Positions 50,910 to 58,741 of a DNA stretch of 64,000 bases are shown in pieces. Positions within the stretch are counted from its first letter, which is position 1. Every line of letters starts with the position of its first letter. The translations under genes and the position numbers were made by a program. The notes beneath the pieces are model-generated. The model had not been told where the DNA came from. It saw only the letters and a program-made list of their open reading frames with translations, and searched no databases. The stretch lies in NCBI GenBank assembly GCA_015057555.1, contig SVEC01000001.1, positions 248,001-312,000 on the forward strand, read 5' to 3'. The stretch comes from Lachnospiraceae bacterium. GTDB lineage: Bacteria; Bacillota; Clostridia; Lachnospirales; Lachnospiraceae.

Positions 50910-52588
50910 ATATGCATATTAAAAATTTGGCTCTCATCAATGAAATTGATATTAATTTCAATGAGGGCTTAAATATACTTACAGGTGAGACAGGCGCCGG
51001 CAAGTCAATAATTATCGGTTCTTTGGGCATTTGTTTGGGAGGAAAGTTCTCCAAGGAGTTGCTTAGAGATGATACTAAGGATGGACTTGTGGAGCTAATG
51101 TTTTCTGTGGACAGTCAGGAAATTAAGGATGAGCTTTGCGCTCTTGAGGTTTATCCTGATGAAGAGGATGTTATACTTGTTTCCAGAAGAATTAATAATG
51201 CCGGCAAGACTATCAATAGAATAAATGATAATACTGTTACTATAGGTAAGCTTAAGGATGTAGCCAGCGTGCTCATAGATTTACATGCTCAGCACGAGCA
51301 GCAAACTCTTCTTAAGGTGTCTAAGCATATGGATATACTGGATAGATTCGGTGGAGAAGAGCTGTCAAAGCTTAAAGCCCAGGTAGCATTAACATATCAG
51401 CAGTATATGGAGATAAAGACAAGGCTTGAAGATGAGTCTATGGATGAGAATGAAAAAAATAAGCAGATTGATTACCTTCAGTATCAGATTGATGAGATTG
51501 AGAAGGCTAATTTAAAGCAAGGTGAGGATCAGGAACTTGAGGTACTTTATAAAAAAATAGTCAACTCTAAGGAAATTCTTACTACTGCGGATGAGATTTA
51601 TAGTTCAACCGGTTACGGTTCAAGAGATTCTGCAGCAGAACAAATTGGTCGTGCCCTAAATCAGATGAAGAGGGTTGCTGAACTTGATGAGGACTTCCAG
51701 TCATCATATGATACATTGGTTGATATAGACAGTATGTTAAATGATTTTAACAGAGAGTTGTCAGCCTATATGAAGGGTATGGAATTTGATGATGAGGAGT
51801 TTAAGACTGTGGAGTCTAGACTTGACCTAATAAATTCCTTAAAGGCAAAATATGGCAGAGAAATTACAGACATTTTCAATGTCCTTAAAAATTATAGGAC
51901 TGAATTAGAAAAGCTTGTAAGCTTTGATGAATATATTGCTAAGCTAAGAAATGAGCTGTTAAATGTGGAGCAGGAATTAAAGGCTAAGTGCAACAGACTC
52001 TCTGCTAAACGTAAGGAAGTTTCAGTTAATATGTGCAAGCAGATAAAGGATTCTTTATTTGAGCTTAACTTTATGTCTGTGGAGTTTGAGATGAGGTTCG
52101 AGGAGCTTGATAGATTTACTGCTTCAGGAACAGACAGTGCACAGTTTTACATATCAACAAATGTAGGTGAAGCTATAAGACCATTAAGTCAGGTGGCGTC
52201 TGGTGGAGAGCTTTCTAGGGTAATGCTAGCATTGAAATCTTGCATAGCTAATCTAGATGCTACACCAACCCTTGTATTTGACGAAATAGATGTGGGAATA
52301 AGTGGTAGAACAGCTCAGGCTGTGGCACAGAAGATGAGTGTAATAGGAAGAAATCATCAGCTTATATGTATAACTCACCTTCCACAGATAGCAGCTATGG
52401 CTGATACCCATTATGTAATTGAAAAAAATGTGGAAAATAATAAAACAATTACCAGCATTAAAGAACTGTCAAAGAAAGAGGAAATAAACGAAATAGCCAG
52501 ACTTTTAGGTGGAGCGGAGATAACTGAAGCAACCATTAAATCTGCAGAGGAGATGAAAGGATTGGCAGATAGAACAAAAATATACTAA
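50900..52588 (+). CDS. recN: DNA repair protein RecN
   Basis: This 562-aa SMC-like ATPase acts in double-strand break repair. Walker A is LTGETGAGKSIIIGSLGICL, the signature region is QVASGGELSRVMLALKSC, Walker B is PTLVFDEIDVGISGRTA, and ICITHLPQIAAMADTHYVI closes the head domain. Long coiled coils flank the middle (about 165-215 and 300-370). A strong terminator follows the stop. Confidence 0.96.
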   Translation: MLLNMHIKNLALINEIDINFNEGLNILTGETGAGKSIIIGSLGICLGGKFSKELLRDDTKDGLVELMFSVDSQEIKDELCALEVYPDEEDVILVSRRINNAGKTINRINDNTVTIGKLKDVASVLIDLHAQHEQQTLLKVSKHMDILDRFGGEELSKLKAQVALTYQQYMEIKTRLEDESMDENEKNKQIDYLQYQIDEIEKANLKQGEDQELEVLYKKIVNSKEILTTADEIYSSTGYGSRDSAAEQIGRALNQMKRVAELDEDFQSSYDTLVDIDSMLNDFNRELSAYMKGMEFDDEEFKTVESRLDLINSLKAKYGREITDIFNVLKNYRTELEKLVSFDEYIAKLRNELLNVEQELKAKCNRLSAKRKEVSVNMCKQIKDSLFELNFMSVEFEMRFEELDRFTASGTDSAQFYISTNVGEAIRPLSQVASGGELSRVMLALKSCIANLDATPTLVFDEIDVGISGRTAQAVAQKMSVIGRNHQLICITHLPQIAAMADTHYVIEKNVENNKTITSIKELSKKEEINEIARLLGGAEITEATIKSAEEMKGLADRTKIY

Positions 52589-52616
52589 ATTATATTTCTC
52601 TAAAGTTAAGATAATA

Positions 52617-52652
52617 AGAGTACATTCATTTTTATGAGTGTGCTCTTTTTTT
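52617..52652 (+). terminator. Rho-independent terminator after recN
   Basis: A 13-bp stem (52617-52629 with 52634-52646, two G-U pairs) with a T4 loop is followed by six T residues. It separates the vegetative argR-recN unit from spoIVB. Confidence 0.88.
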
Positions 52653-52676
52653 ATACTTATAGAAGGGAGAACTAAT

Positions 52677-53774
52677 ATGAAAAATTATAGAAGATATTTA
52701 TTTTTACTAGTGGCACTTGATATATGTCTTATATGTGCTGGACTTGTAAAGTATAATGATGCGTATGTGGAGGCCTCAGAGATAAAATACACAGTTCCTG
52801 CAAGCGATATTAATGAGGAAGATATATGGGTTGTTCCTTCTGGGGAGCCCATAGGTATATATGTAAAATCTGAGGGTGTTATGGTTATAGGTATGGGTGA
52901 GGTTACAGGAGAAGATGGAGATAAGCATTCTCCTTGTGAGGGACTTCTTTCAGCAGGAGATTACATCTTATCAATAGAAGGAGAAATGATAGATGATAAG
53001 GTGGAACTGTCAGATATGGTCAATGCTTGCATGGGGGATGCCATAGATATGACTGTTCAAAAGAAGGTTAGTAATGATTCTGGTGATATAAAGATAGAAA
53101 CTCTTTCGGTTACCCCGGTCAAGAACCAGCAGGGAGATTATATGCTGGGACTTTGGGTTAAGGATGACATATCGGGTATAGGTACTCTCACATATTACAA
53201 TGAGGCAACCTTCGGAGCTTTAGGTCACAGTATAAATGATAACGATACAGGAGAAGTTTTCGAGATATCAGATGGAGCAATATATAAAACCAATTTAATC
53301 AATATTGTAAAGTCAAATAGAAAGCTACCAGGTCGTTTAGAAGGTATGATTGATTATTCCTCCTATAATATGTTAGGTAGAGTTCAGTCAAATTCTTGCT
53401 ATGGAATTAGTGGTTATGTCACAAATGTAGGACGACAGCAGCTTAGCTATCAGGAGTATATGCCAGTTGCCCATAGAGAAGAGGTGAAGGTAGGGGAAGC
53501 TTATTTATTATCTGCTATTTCAGGTGAGCCTATGTATTATTCTGTAGAAATTACTGATATAATGCATCATCAGGCAGAAGCTAATAAGGAGCTTCAGATA
53601 AGGATTACGGACTCCAGACTTATTGACCTTACCAGCGGAATAGTTCAGGGTATGAGCGGAACACCTATAATTCAGAATGGCAAGCTTGTTGGAGCAGTTA
53701 CTCATGTGTTGGTGAATGACCCCACAAAAGGGTATGGGATCTTTATCCAAAATATGTTAAGTAATGGAAGTTAA
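52677..53774 (+). CDS. spoIVB: SpoIVB serine peptidase (S55)
   Basis: This 365-aa forespore-secreted peptidase starts sigma-K checkpoint signalling in Bacillus by cutting SpoIVFA. An N-terminal signal/anchor (YRRYLFLLVALDICLICAGL) is followed by a PDZ domain (about 75-145, with GEVTGEDGDKHSPCEGLLSA) and the S55 domain: FGALGHSI with the catalytic His, and GIVQGMSGTPIIQNGKLVGA with the catalytic Ser, then VNDPTKGYGIFI. ATG 52677 follows AAGGGAGA; the open frame from 52638 runs through the recN terminator and is not the start. The sigma-K-like factor here lacks a pro-sequence, so the downstream signalling may differ. Confidence 0.95.
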   Translation: MKNYRRYLFLLVALDICLICAGLVKYNDAYVEASEIKYTVPASDINEEDIWVVPSGEPIGIYVKSEGVMVIGMGEVTGEDGDKHSPCEGLLSAGDYILSIEGEMIDDKVELSDMVNACMGDAIDMTVQKKVSNDSGDIKIETLSVTPVKNQQGDYMLGLWVKDDISGIGTLTYYNEATFGALGHSINDNDTGEVFEISDGAIYKTNLINIVKSNRKLPGRLEGMIDYSSYNMLGRVQSNSCYGISGYVTNVGRQQLSYQEYMPVAHREEVKVGEAYLLSAISGEPMYYSVEITDIMHHQAEANKELQIRITDSRLIDLTSGIVQGMSGTPIIQNGKLVGAVTHVLVNDPTKGYGIFIQNMLSNGS

Positions 53775-53822
53775 CTTAAGATAGGGAAGATTAAAAATAA
53801 TCCCAAATATGATATTAAAGTA

Positions 53823-53850
53823 TTGCGAAAAGTGTAAAAAGATATAAAAT
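53823..53850 (+). promoter_or_regulatory. Possible promoter upstream of the MerR gene
   Basis: TTGCGA (53823-53828), 16 bases, TAAAAT (53845-53850). Modest match. Confidence 0.35.
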
Positions 53851-53877
53851 TATAAATAGAATAGAAAAAATTTTCTT

Positions 53878-53916
53878 ATTACGTAGGGTAAGGTATTGCT
53901 TGTTACCCTACGTAAT
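53878..53916. promoter_or_regulatory. Perfect 14-bp dyad before the MerR gene
   Basis: ATTACGTAGGGTAA (53878-53891) and TTACCCTACGTAAT (53903-53916) form a perfect inverted repeat around an 11-base spacer, ending 17 bases before the RBS of the MerR-type gene. It may be an operator for this regulator or a leader hairpin. There is no T-run, so termination is unlikely. Its arms are farther apart than in classic MerR operators. Confidence 0.55.
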
Positions 53917-53946
53917 GTGCTATATATGCCATTAGGAGGTGCAAAA

Positions 53947-54666
53947 ATGTCATTATACACTACAGGAGAAGCAGCTAAAATATGTAATGTTACTGTTCGT
54001 ACCATTCAATACTATGACAAGGAAGGAATAATACATCCTAGTGAAATCTCAGTTGGTGGAAGAAGGCTATACTCAGAGGAGGATATAAATAATCTTAAAA
54101 AGGTTTGTATGATAAAATCCCTGGGAGTGTCTTTGGCAGGCATCAAGGAGATTATGAAGGATGAGGAGGGTGAGAAGGTTATACAGGTATTTCTAGAGGA
54201 ACAGGAAAAGGAAATCGCTGAAAATATTGATAATCTCACCGAACAGGTCAAACGTATTCGAGTGGTTAGGGACAGCATAAAGGAAAGTGGCTTTCTGCCT
54301 GTAAATTCAAACGAAGACATTGAAGAACTAATGGAAGAAAAGAAGAATATAAAAAAGCTTAGGCTATTCTTACTTGCTGTGGGAATACCAGTTTCTATTA
54401 TGGAGTGGACTGGAATTATATACTGGATTATGTCAGGAAATCCCAAACTTTTTCTTGTGTTCTTACCTATTATCATAATATTAAGTGTTTTTGTATTTGT
54501 TATCTATTACGGAAGAACAAAATTTTTATGTCCACATTGTCATACTTTGTTTAAGCCAAGGGTTGTAGAGTATATTTTTGCTAATCACACTCTAAAGCTT
54601 AGGAAGCTTACATGCACCTCTTGTGGTCACAAGGGAATGTGCATAGAAAAGTACAGTATAGATTAA
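53947..54666 (+). CDS. Membrane-anchored MerR family regulator with C-terminal zinc ribbon
   Basis: This 239-aa protein has a MerR winged helix-turn-helix (about 1-70: LYTTGEAAKICNVTVRTIQY, GRRLYSEEDINNL). A coiled coil follows (about 80-140), then two membrane segments (about 144-163 and 169-190), and a C-terminal part with CPHC and CTSC, a likely zinc ribbon. Cytosolic MerR proteins normally end after the effector domain, so membrane sensing is plausible. ATG 53947 follows AGGAGGTG. It leads an operon with YxlEFG-like genes, which it probably controls in response to an envelope signal. Confidence 0.85.
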   Translation: MSLYTTGEAAKICNVTVRTIQYYDKEGIIHPSEISVGGRRLYSEEDINNLKKVCMIKSLGVSLAGIKEIMKDEEGEKVIQVFLEEQEKEIAENIDNLTEQVKRIRVVRDSIKESGFLPVNSNEDIEELMEEKKNIKKLRLFLLAVGIPVSIMEWTGIIYWIMSGNPKLFLVFLPIIIILSVFVFVIYYGRTKFLCPHCHTLFKPRVVEYIFANHTLKLRKLTCTSCGHKGMCIEKYSID

Positions 54667-54678
54667 GGAGAAATAATT

Positions 54679-54903
54679 ATGTTATTAGAAGGAATGAAAT
54701 TAGAACAACTGAAGGAGTATTTTCCGTTTTTAGTACCACTTATTATATTAGAATTTGTATTACTGTTTTTTACTATAAGACATATATTAACACACAGCAC
54801 CTATAAACGTGGAAATAGAACTATATGGATGATAGTTGCCATAGTTGGTATGAATATGATTGGGCCAATTCTATATTTTACGCTTGGAAAAGAGGATGAA
54901 TAA
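54679..54903 (+). CDS. PLDc_N domain small membrane protein (YxlE-like)
   Basis: This 74-aa protein has two membrane segments and the PLDc_N-type phrase RGNRTIWMIVAIVGMNMIGP followed by ILYFTLGK. Similar small proteins accompany ABC exporters, for example YxlE with YxlF and YxlG in the Bacillus sigY operon, where they take part in peptide resistance or immunity. RBS AAGGAG. The stop is immediately followed by the ABC ATPase start. Confidence 0.85.
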   Translation: MLLEGMKLEQLKEYFPFLVPLIILEFVLLFFTIRHILTHSTYKRGNRTIWMIVAIVGMNMIGPILYFTLGKEDE

Positions 54904-55734
54904 ATGGATAATATACTTTCTATAAAAGGGGTGTCTAAAAGCTTTGGCAGTAAGAAAATACTCGATGAATTAAGCTTTGACGTGCCTAGAAATTCTATAT
55001 ATGGTTTTGTGGGTAAAAATGGTGCTGGTAAAACCACAACCATGAAGCTTATCTTAGGTATGTACCAGGCTGATGGTGGAGAAATATATGTTAACGGGGA
55101 AAAGGTTACCTACGGTGCCAATAAAACTAACAAATATATAGGATATCTTCCAGATGTGCCGGAGTATTATGGATATATGAAACCAAAGGAATATCTAAGA
55201 CTTTGTGCAGATATAACTGGTATGCCAAAGGAAACCATGGAAGAGGAAATTGATAGAATGCTTGAGATGGTTGGCCTTAGCAAAGATAACAAGAGAATCG
55301 CGGGCTTTTCTAGAGGTATGAAGCAAAGACTTGGCATAGCCCAGGCACTGCTTTCAAAACCACAGCTACTTATATGTGACGAGCCAACCAGTGCCCTTGA
55401 CCCTGTGGGACGAAAGGAGATACTAGATATTCTAAAATCTGTAAGCCAGGAAACTACAGTCATATTTTCAACTCACATATTGTCTGACGTGGAGCGTATA
55501 TGTGACCATGTGGGAATCTTAAATGATGGTAAATTAGCTTGGCAGGGGGATAGAGATAGTCTTAAAGCCATGAGCAAGAATACTGGCTTCGAGGTGGAAT
55601 TTGAGTCAGTAGAAGAACTGAAAAAAGCTATAAAGCTTTTAGAGGAGAATAATATTGGAATTAAGAGCCTAGATATGAAAGATTCTAACCTGGAAGATTT
55701 GTTTATGGAGGTGATGAACCATGAGACAGTTTAA
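54904..55734 (+). CDS. ABC transporter ATP-binding protein (YxlF/BcrA-like)
   Basis: This 276-aa ATPase has Walker A GKNGAGKTTTMKLILG, the Q-loop region YIGYLPDVPEYYGYM, the signature FSRGMKQRLGIAQALLSKPQ, Walker B LLICDEPTSALDP and H-loop FSTHILSDVERICDH. It belongs to the drug/peptide exporter group (BcrA, YxlF). The last 14 bases overlap the permease start. Substrate unknown; antimicrobial peptide export is the usual role in this class. Confidence 0.92.
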   Translation: MDNILSIKGVSKSFGSKKILDELSFDVPRNSIYGFVGKNGAGKTTTMKLILGMYQADGGEIYVNGEKVTYGANKTNKYIGYLPDVPEYYGYMKPKEYLRLCADITGMPKETMEEEIDRMLEMVGLSKDNKRIAGFSRGMKQRLGIAQALLSKPQLLICDEPTSALDPVGRKEILDILKSVSQETTVIFSTHILSDVERICDHVGILNDGKLAWQGDRDSLKAMSKNTGFEVEFESVEELKKAIKLLEENNIGIKSLDMKDSNLEDLFMEVMNHETV

Positions 55735-56494
55735 TGCCTTTATAAAGAAAGAATGGATGGAACAAAGCAGAACCAATAAATTGCTTATATTAGGAATAGT
55801 ATCAGTGGTATTTGGCATTATGAGCCCTGCTGTGGCAAAGCTTACTCCTGTTATATTTGAAGCAATGTCACAAAGCTTATCGGATCAGGGAATATCCTCC
55901 ATACAGCTTGGTGAGGTTACTGCAATTACCTCATGGCAGCAGTTTTACAAGAACATATCGACACTAATGATAGTATTTGTTGTTATGGCTTCGGGAAACA
56001 TAACTAATGAGTACCAGAAGGGGACCTTAGTAAATATAGTTACAAAGGGTATGCCTCGTCATAAAATACTTATCTCGAAGCTTTTTGTTCAGGTGGTTAT
56101 ATGGACGTTAAGTTATTTTATAACCTTTTTTACTACCTACATTTACACAATATACTACTGGGATAACAGTGTGGTAAAGTACTGCTTTTTGGCTGCTTTA
56201 CTACCATATCTATTTGGCTTATGGCTTATAGCTTTTATATTCCTAGCCTCAACCATATCAAATAATAATATCTCAGTTTTACTATTTGTAGGAGGAGCAG
56301 TAGCACTTTGTTATCTGTTGGGAATAGCTCCAGACTTAAAAGAGTACTTGCCTACCACATTGCTTAGTGCAGGAAACTTGCTTACAGGAGCTAGTTTGCC
56401 AGAAGACTTTGTTAAGGCTACCGTGGTTACAGCTTTCACAGGTATGGTTGCTATATTAGTGTCCATTTCCACATTTAACAAGAAGAAGCTATAG
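55721..56494 (+). CDS. ABC-2 type permease (YxlG-like)
   Basis: This 257-aa permease has six membrane segments and the ABC-2 layout: an N-terminal cytosolic stretch FIKKEWMEQSRTNKLLILGI, a large outer loop, then MASGNITNEYQKGTLVNIVT before the second segment. It partners with the ATPase encoded just before. It ends the merR-led operon; a palindromic terminator follows. Confidence 0.9.
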   Translation: MRQFNAFIKKEWMEQSRTNKLLILGIVSVVFGIMSPAVAKLTPVIFEAMSQSLSDQGISSIQLGEVTAITSWQQFYKNISTLMIVFVVMASGNITNEYQKGTLVNIVTKGMPRHKILISKLFVQVVIWTLSYFITFFTTYIYTIYYWDNSVVKYCFLAALLPYLFGLWLIAFIFLASTISNNNISVLLFVGGAVALCYLLGIAPDLKEYLPTTLLSAGNLLTGASLPEDFVKATVVTAFTGMVAILVSISTFNKKKL

Positions 56495-56513
56495 ATTATA
56501 TGAGTAATAAAGA

Positions 56514-56543
56514 ATAAAACCCAGTACATGTACTGGGTTTTAT
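56514..56543. terminator. Bidirectional terminator between permease and dehydrogenase
   Basis: This is a perfect 30-base palindrome (arms 56514-56528 and 56529-56543) with AAAA on the left and TTTT on the right. It serves the two convergent genes. Confidence 0.9.
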
Positions 56544-56559
56544 CTTTATAAAATATGAT

Positions 56560-57489
56560 TTATAGGAAATCCTTGATTTGACTATGGATGATATTCATAA
56601 GGTTGGTACGAGCTTCGACACTGGCCCATCCTATATGCGGAGTGATGAGAATCTTTGACTTGTCCTGTACATTTAAGAGAGGACAAGCTGGGCTCATTGG
56701 CTCAACTGCAATAACATCAAGTCCTGCGGCAGCAATAACATTATTGTTCAGTGCATTGGTTAAAGCCACTTCATCTACTATAGGTCCACGTCCTAAGTTA
56801 AGAAATATGGCATTTGGTTTCATCTTAGAAAATGCCACCTCATTCATAAGTCCTTCTGTATACTCATTTAGAGGTGCGTGGACGGAAACTATGTCAGAAG
56901 TTGTAAGAAGAGTATCAAGATTCACTTGGTTGTAGCCTTTCTGTGCTGGTGCGCCAGAGGCAGAATAGTATATTACCTTGGCACCAAAGACCTTAGCTAT
57001 GTCGGCTACACGTCGACCAATGGCGCCAAGACCTATAATTCCCCAGGTTTTTCCTGAAATCTGGGGAAAAACCTTGTCGAAGTGGGTGAACATGGTGTCG
57101 TTAATATATTTTCCGTCTTTTACATAGCTATCGTAGTAGGCCATATGCTCAAGAAGATAAAAAAGCATAGAAAATGTATGCTGAGCTACGGATTCTGTGG
57201 AATAACCAGCCACATTGCGCCATGCTATACCACGCTTATCTAGGTATTCTTTGTCTAAATTATTGGTGCCAGTAGCAGTTACACATACCAGTTTAAGATT
57301 TTTTGCAGAACCGATTGTGGATTCATTAATGGGGATTTTGTTGATAACTAAAATATCAGCGTCAGCCACTCTGTCTGGAACCTCCTCAACTGAAGAAAAA
57401 TTATATTCCACAACCTCTCCAAAATCCTTAAAAATAGACAGATCTATATCATCACCTATTGTTTTTCTATCTAAAAATACCAGCTTCAT
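56560..57489 (-). CDS. D-2-hydroxyacid dehydrogenase (NAD-dependent)
   Basis: This 309-aa dehydrogenase of the D-isomer family acts on glycerate, glyoxylate or a related 2-ketoacid. The NAD motif is GLGAIGR in KTWGIIGLGAIGRRVADIAK, the catalytic Arg is in LGRGPIVDEVAL, Glu in VIAVEPMSPACPLL and His in ITPHIGWASVEART. TTGTNNLDKEYLDKRGI precedes the NAD domain. It is a single leftward gene, convergent with the ABC operon and divergent from spo0A, so the 355-base spacer to spo0A carries regulation for both. Substrate uncertain. Confidence 0.92.
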   Translation of the reverse strand: MKLVFLDRKTIGDDIDLSIFKDFGEVVEYNFSSVEEVPDRVADADILVINKIPINESTIGSAKNLKLVCVTATGTNNLDKEYLDKRGIAWRNVAGYSTESVAQHTFSMLFYLLEHMAYYDSYVKDGKYINDTMFTHFDKVFPQISGKTWGIIGLGAIGRRVADIAKVFGAKVIYYSASGAPAQKGYNQVNLDTLLTTSDIVSVHAPLNEYTEGLMNEVAFSKMKPNAIFLNLGRGPIVDEVALTNALNNNVIAAAGLDVIAVEPMSPACPLLNVQDKSKILITPHIGWASVEARTNLMNIIHSQIKDFL

Positions 57490-57527
57490 AATTTATCTCC
57501 TTTATTCAATATAATTTAAAATAATAT

Positions 57528-57563
57528 GTTGATTACTCTGTTGATTAGACTGTTGATAATTAT
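57528..57563. repeat. Three tandem 12-base repeats (GTTGAT core)
   Basis: GTTGATTA starts at 57528 and 57540 and GTTGATAA at 57552, a regular 12-base period. On the other strand the units read TTATCAACA, TAATCAACA and TAATCAACA. The first is one base from the DnaA box TTATCCACA; the others are two bases away. Confidence 0.6.
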
Positions 57564-57721
57564 AAATTCGTCAAAATATTCATTCTCGTATATTATACAT
57601 TAGAACCTAAATGATGACAATAAATACCTATAAAATCCCTAATATGCCACAATGGGATGTAAATAGCTATGCATTATTTAGTCGAGTAAATTTGCAAATT
57701 ATGCCGTCATATTTTAGGTGT

Positions 57722-57732
57722 CGCAACTTGCG
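57722..57732. promoter_or_regulatory. 11-base palindrome upstream of the spo0A promoter
   Basis: CGCAA-C-TTGCG at 57722-57732, directly preceded by TGT, so that the Spo0A-box-like TGTCGCA overlaps its left arm. It ends 12 bases before the -35 element. A possible operator, perhaps for Spo0A itself. Confidence 0.45.
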
Positions 57733-57744
57733 TTTTGTTACATA

Positions 57745-57773
57745 TTGCCCTAGATGTAATACCAACATATAAT
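57745..57773 (+). promoter_or_regulatory. Putative sigma-A promoter of the first spo0A gene
   Basis: TTGCCC (57745-57750), 17 bases, perfect TATAAT (57768-57773). The leader would be about 65 bases, ending in AAGGAGG. Confidence 0.7.
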
Positions 57774-57844
57774 GACGTAGATGTTAGAAAAGTATCAGCA
57801 TTTTAAATTAAATAGATAAAATGCAAAAATAAGGAGGAAGAAAT

Positions 57845-58639
57845 ATGAGAACGAGGGTATTGGTAATTAAGCATGATACCAAGGGCAGAGATGAATTGAA
57901 AAAGGAGCTTATGGGGAAAGCAGATATTGAGGTTTGTAAATGGATTAGTGACGGAGCAGATGGGGTAACTGCAATTAAAAGATTTAATCCAGATGTTGTA
58001 TTATTGGATTTATTATTACCTAATGTGGATGGTCTTGCAATATTAGAGGAGATAAATGCTTTGGGCCCTAAAGGTTTTAGATTTTTGATAACAGCAAACG
58101 ATAGTCAAATCAAATTTATAGAAGCTTCATATAAAAATAGGTTGGAAAATATACTTGCTGTATTAGTTGAGGAGGGTAACGAAGCCTTTAATATATATGA
58201 TGAGATAGGTAGAGTTAAGAACCTAAAAACTAAGGATATTTTACATATAAGAAAAGACGATGAGGGAAGTCTAAGAGAGAGTCAGTTAGAAATGACAGTA
58301 ACTGAAATTATTCATGAAATAGGAGTTCCGGCACACATAAAGGGATATCAATATCTTAGAAGCTCTATATTGCTTGCCGTAAGTGATATGGATATATTAA
58401 ATTCAATTACTAAGCAGCTGTATCCTTCTATTGCAAAGAAGTATGATACAACCTCTAGTAGGGTGGAAAGAGCCATAAGACATGCTATTGAGGTTGCATG
58501 GGAGAGAGGGAAAACAGATACAATAGACGAGCTGTTTGGTTATACTCTTAACAAGGGTAGACAGAAGCCAACTAATTCAGAGTTTATTGCTCTTATAGCA
58601 GATAAAATAAGATTAGATTGCAAGATGAAAAGTGCATAA
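57845..58639 (+). CDS. spo0A: Spo0A paralogue 1, with degenerate receiver domain
   Basis: This 264-aa protein has an N-terminal receiver (1 to about 120) and a C-terminal Spo0A DNA-binding domain (about 150-262: [53 protein letters not shown]), highly conserved. In the receiver the Asp that is normally phosphorylated is kept (Asp55 in [11 protein letters not shown]) and Thr83 is kept. The acidic pair that binds magnesium is replaced by Lys9-His10, and the conserved Lys before the final turn (KP in normal receivers) is missing. Phosphorylation by the usual route is therefore doubtful. RBS AAGGAGG. Confidence 0.92.
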   Translation: MRTRVLVIKHDTKGRDELKKELMGKADIEVCKWISDGADGVTAIKRFNPDVVLLDLLLPNVDGLAILEEINALGPKGFRFLITANDSQIKFIEASYKNRLENILAVLVEEGNEAFNIYDEIGRVKNLKTKDILHIRKDDEGSLRESQLEMTVTEIIHEIGVPAHIKGYQYLRSSILLAVSDMDILNSITKQLYPSIAKKYDTTSSRVERAIRHAIEVAWERGKTDTIDELFGYTLNKGRQKPTNSEFIALIADKIRLDCKMKSA

Positions 58640-58741
58640 AGAACAGAAATTATTTATATATTTCAAAATATGACAGATTAAAATAATTAAATATGGTAAT
58701 TTATTATAAATCTAAGATAAGTAATAAAGTAAGGAGTTAAT

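Larger units (their letters stand above)
57490..57844. other. 355-base divergent intergenic region before spo0A
   Basis: No convincing gene is seen. The region holds, from left to right, the leader of the dehydrogenase gene, three 12-base tandem repeats, several partial matches to the Spo0A box TGTCGAA (for example TGTCGCA at 57719-57725), an 11-base palindrome and a good sigma-A promoter for the first spo0A. Confidence 0.7.

Noticed and set aside
52638-52676. Upstream start for spoIVB
   Set aside because: The extension is translated from the recN terminator stem and T-run. ATG 52677 has a proper RBS.
54679-54806. Alternative 64-aa ORF (54612-54806) overlapping the YxlE-like gene
   Set aside because: It is out of frame with the MerR and YxlE-like genes, has no RBS and no family likeness; both overlapping genes are well supported.
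57490-57844. Missing gene in the 355-base spacer before spo0A
   Set aside because: No frame has a plausible start with RBS and coding-like composition; the region looks regulatory.
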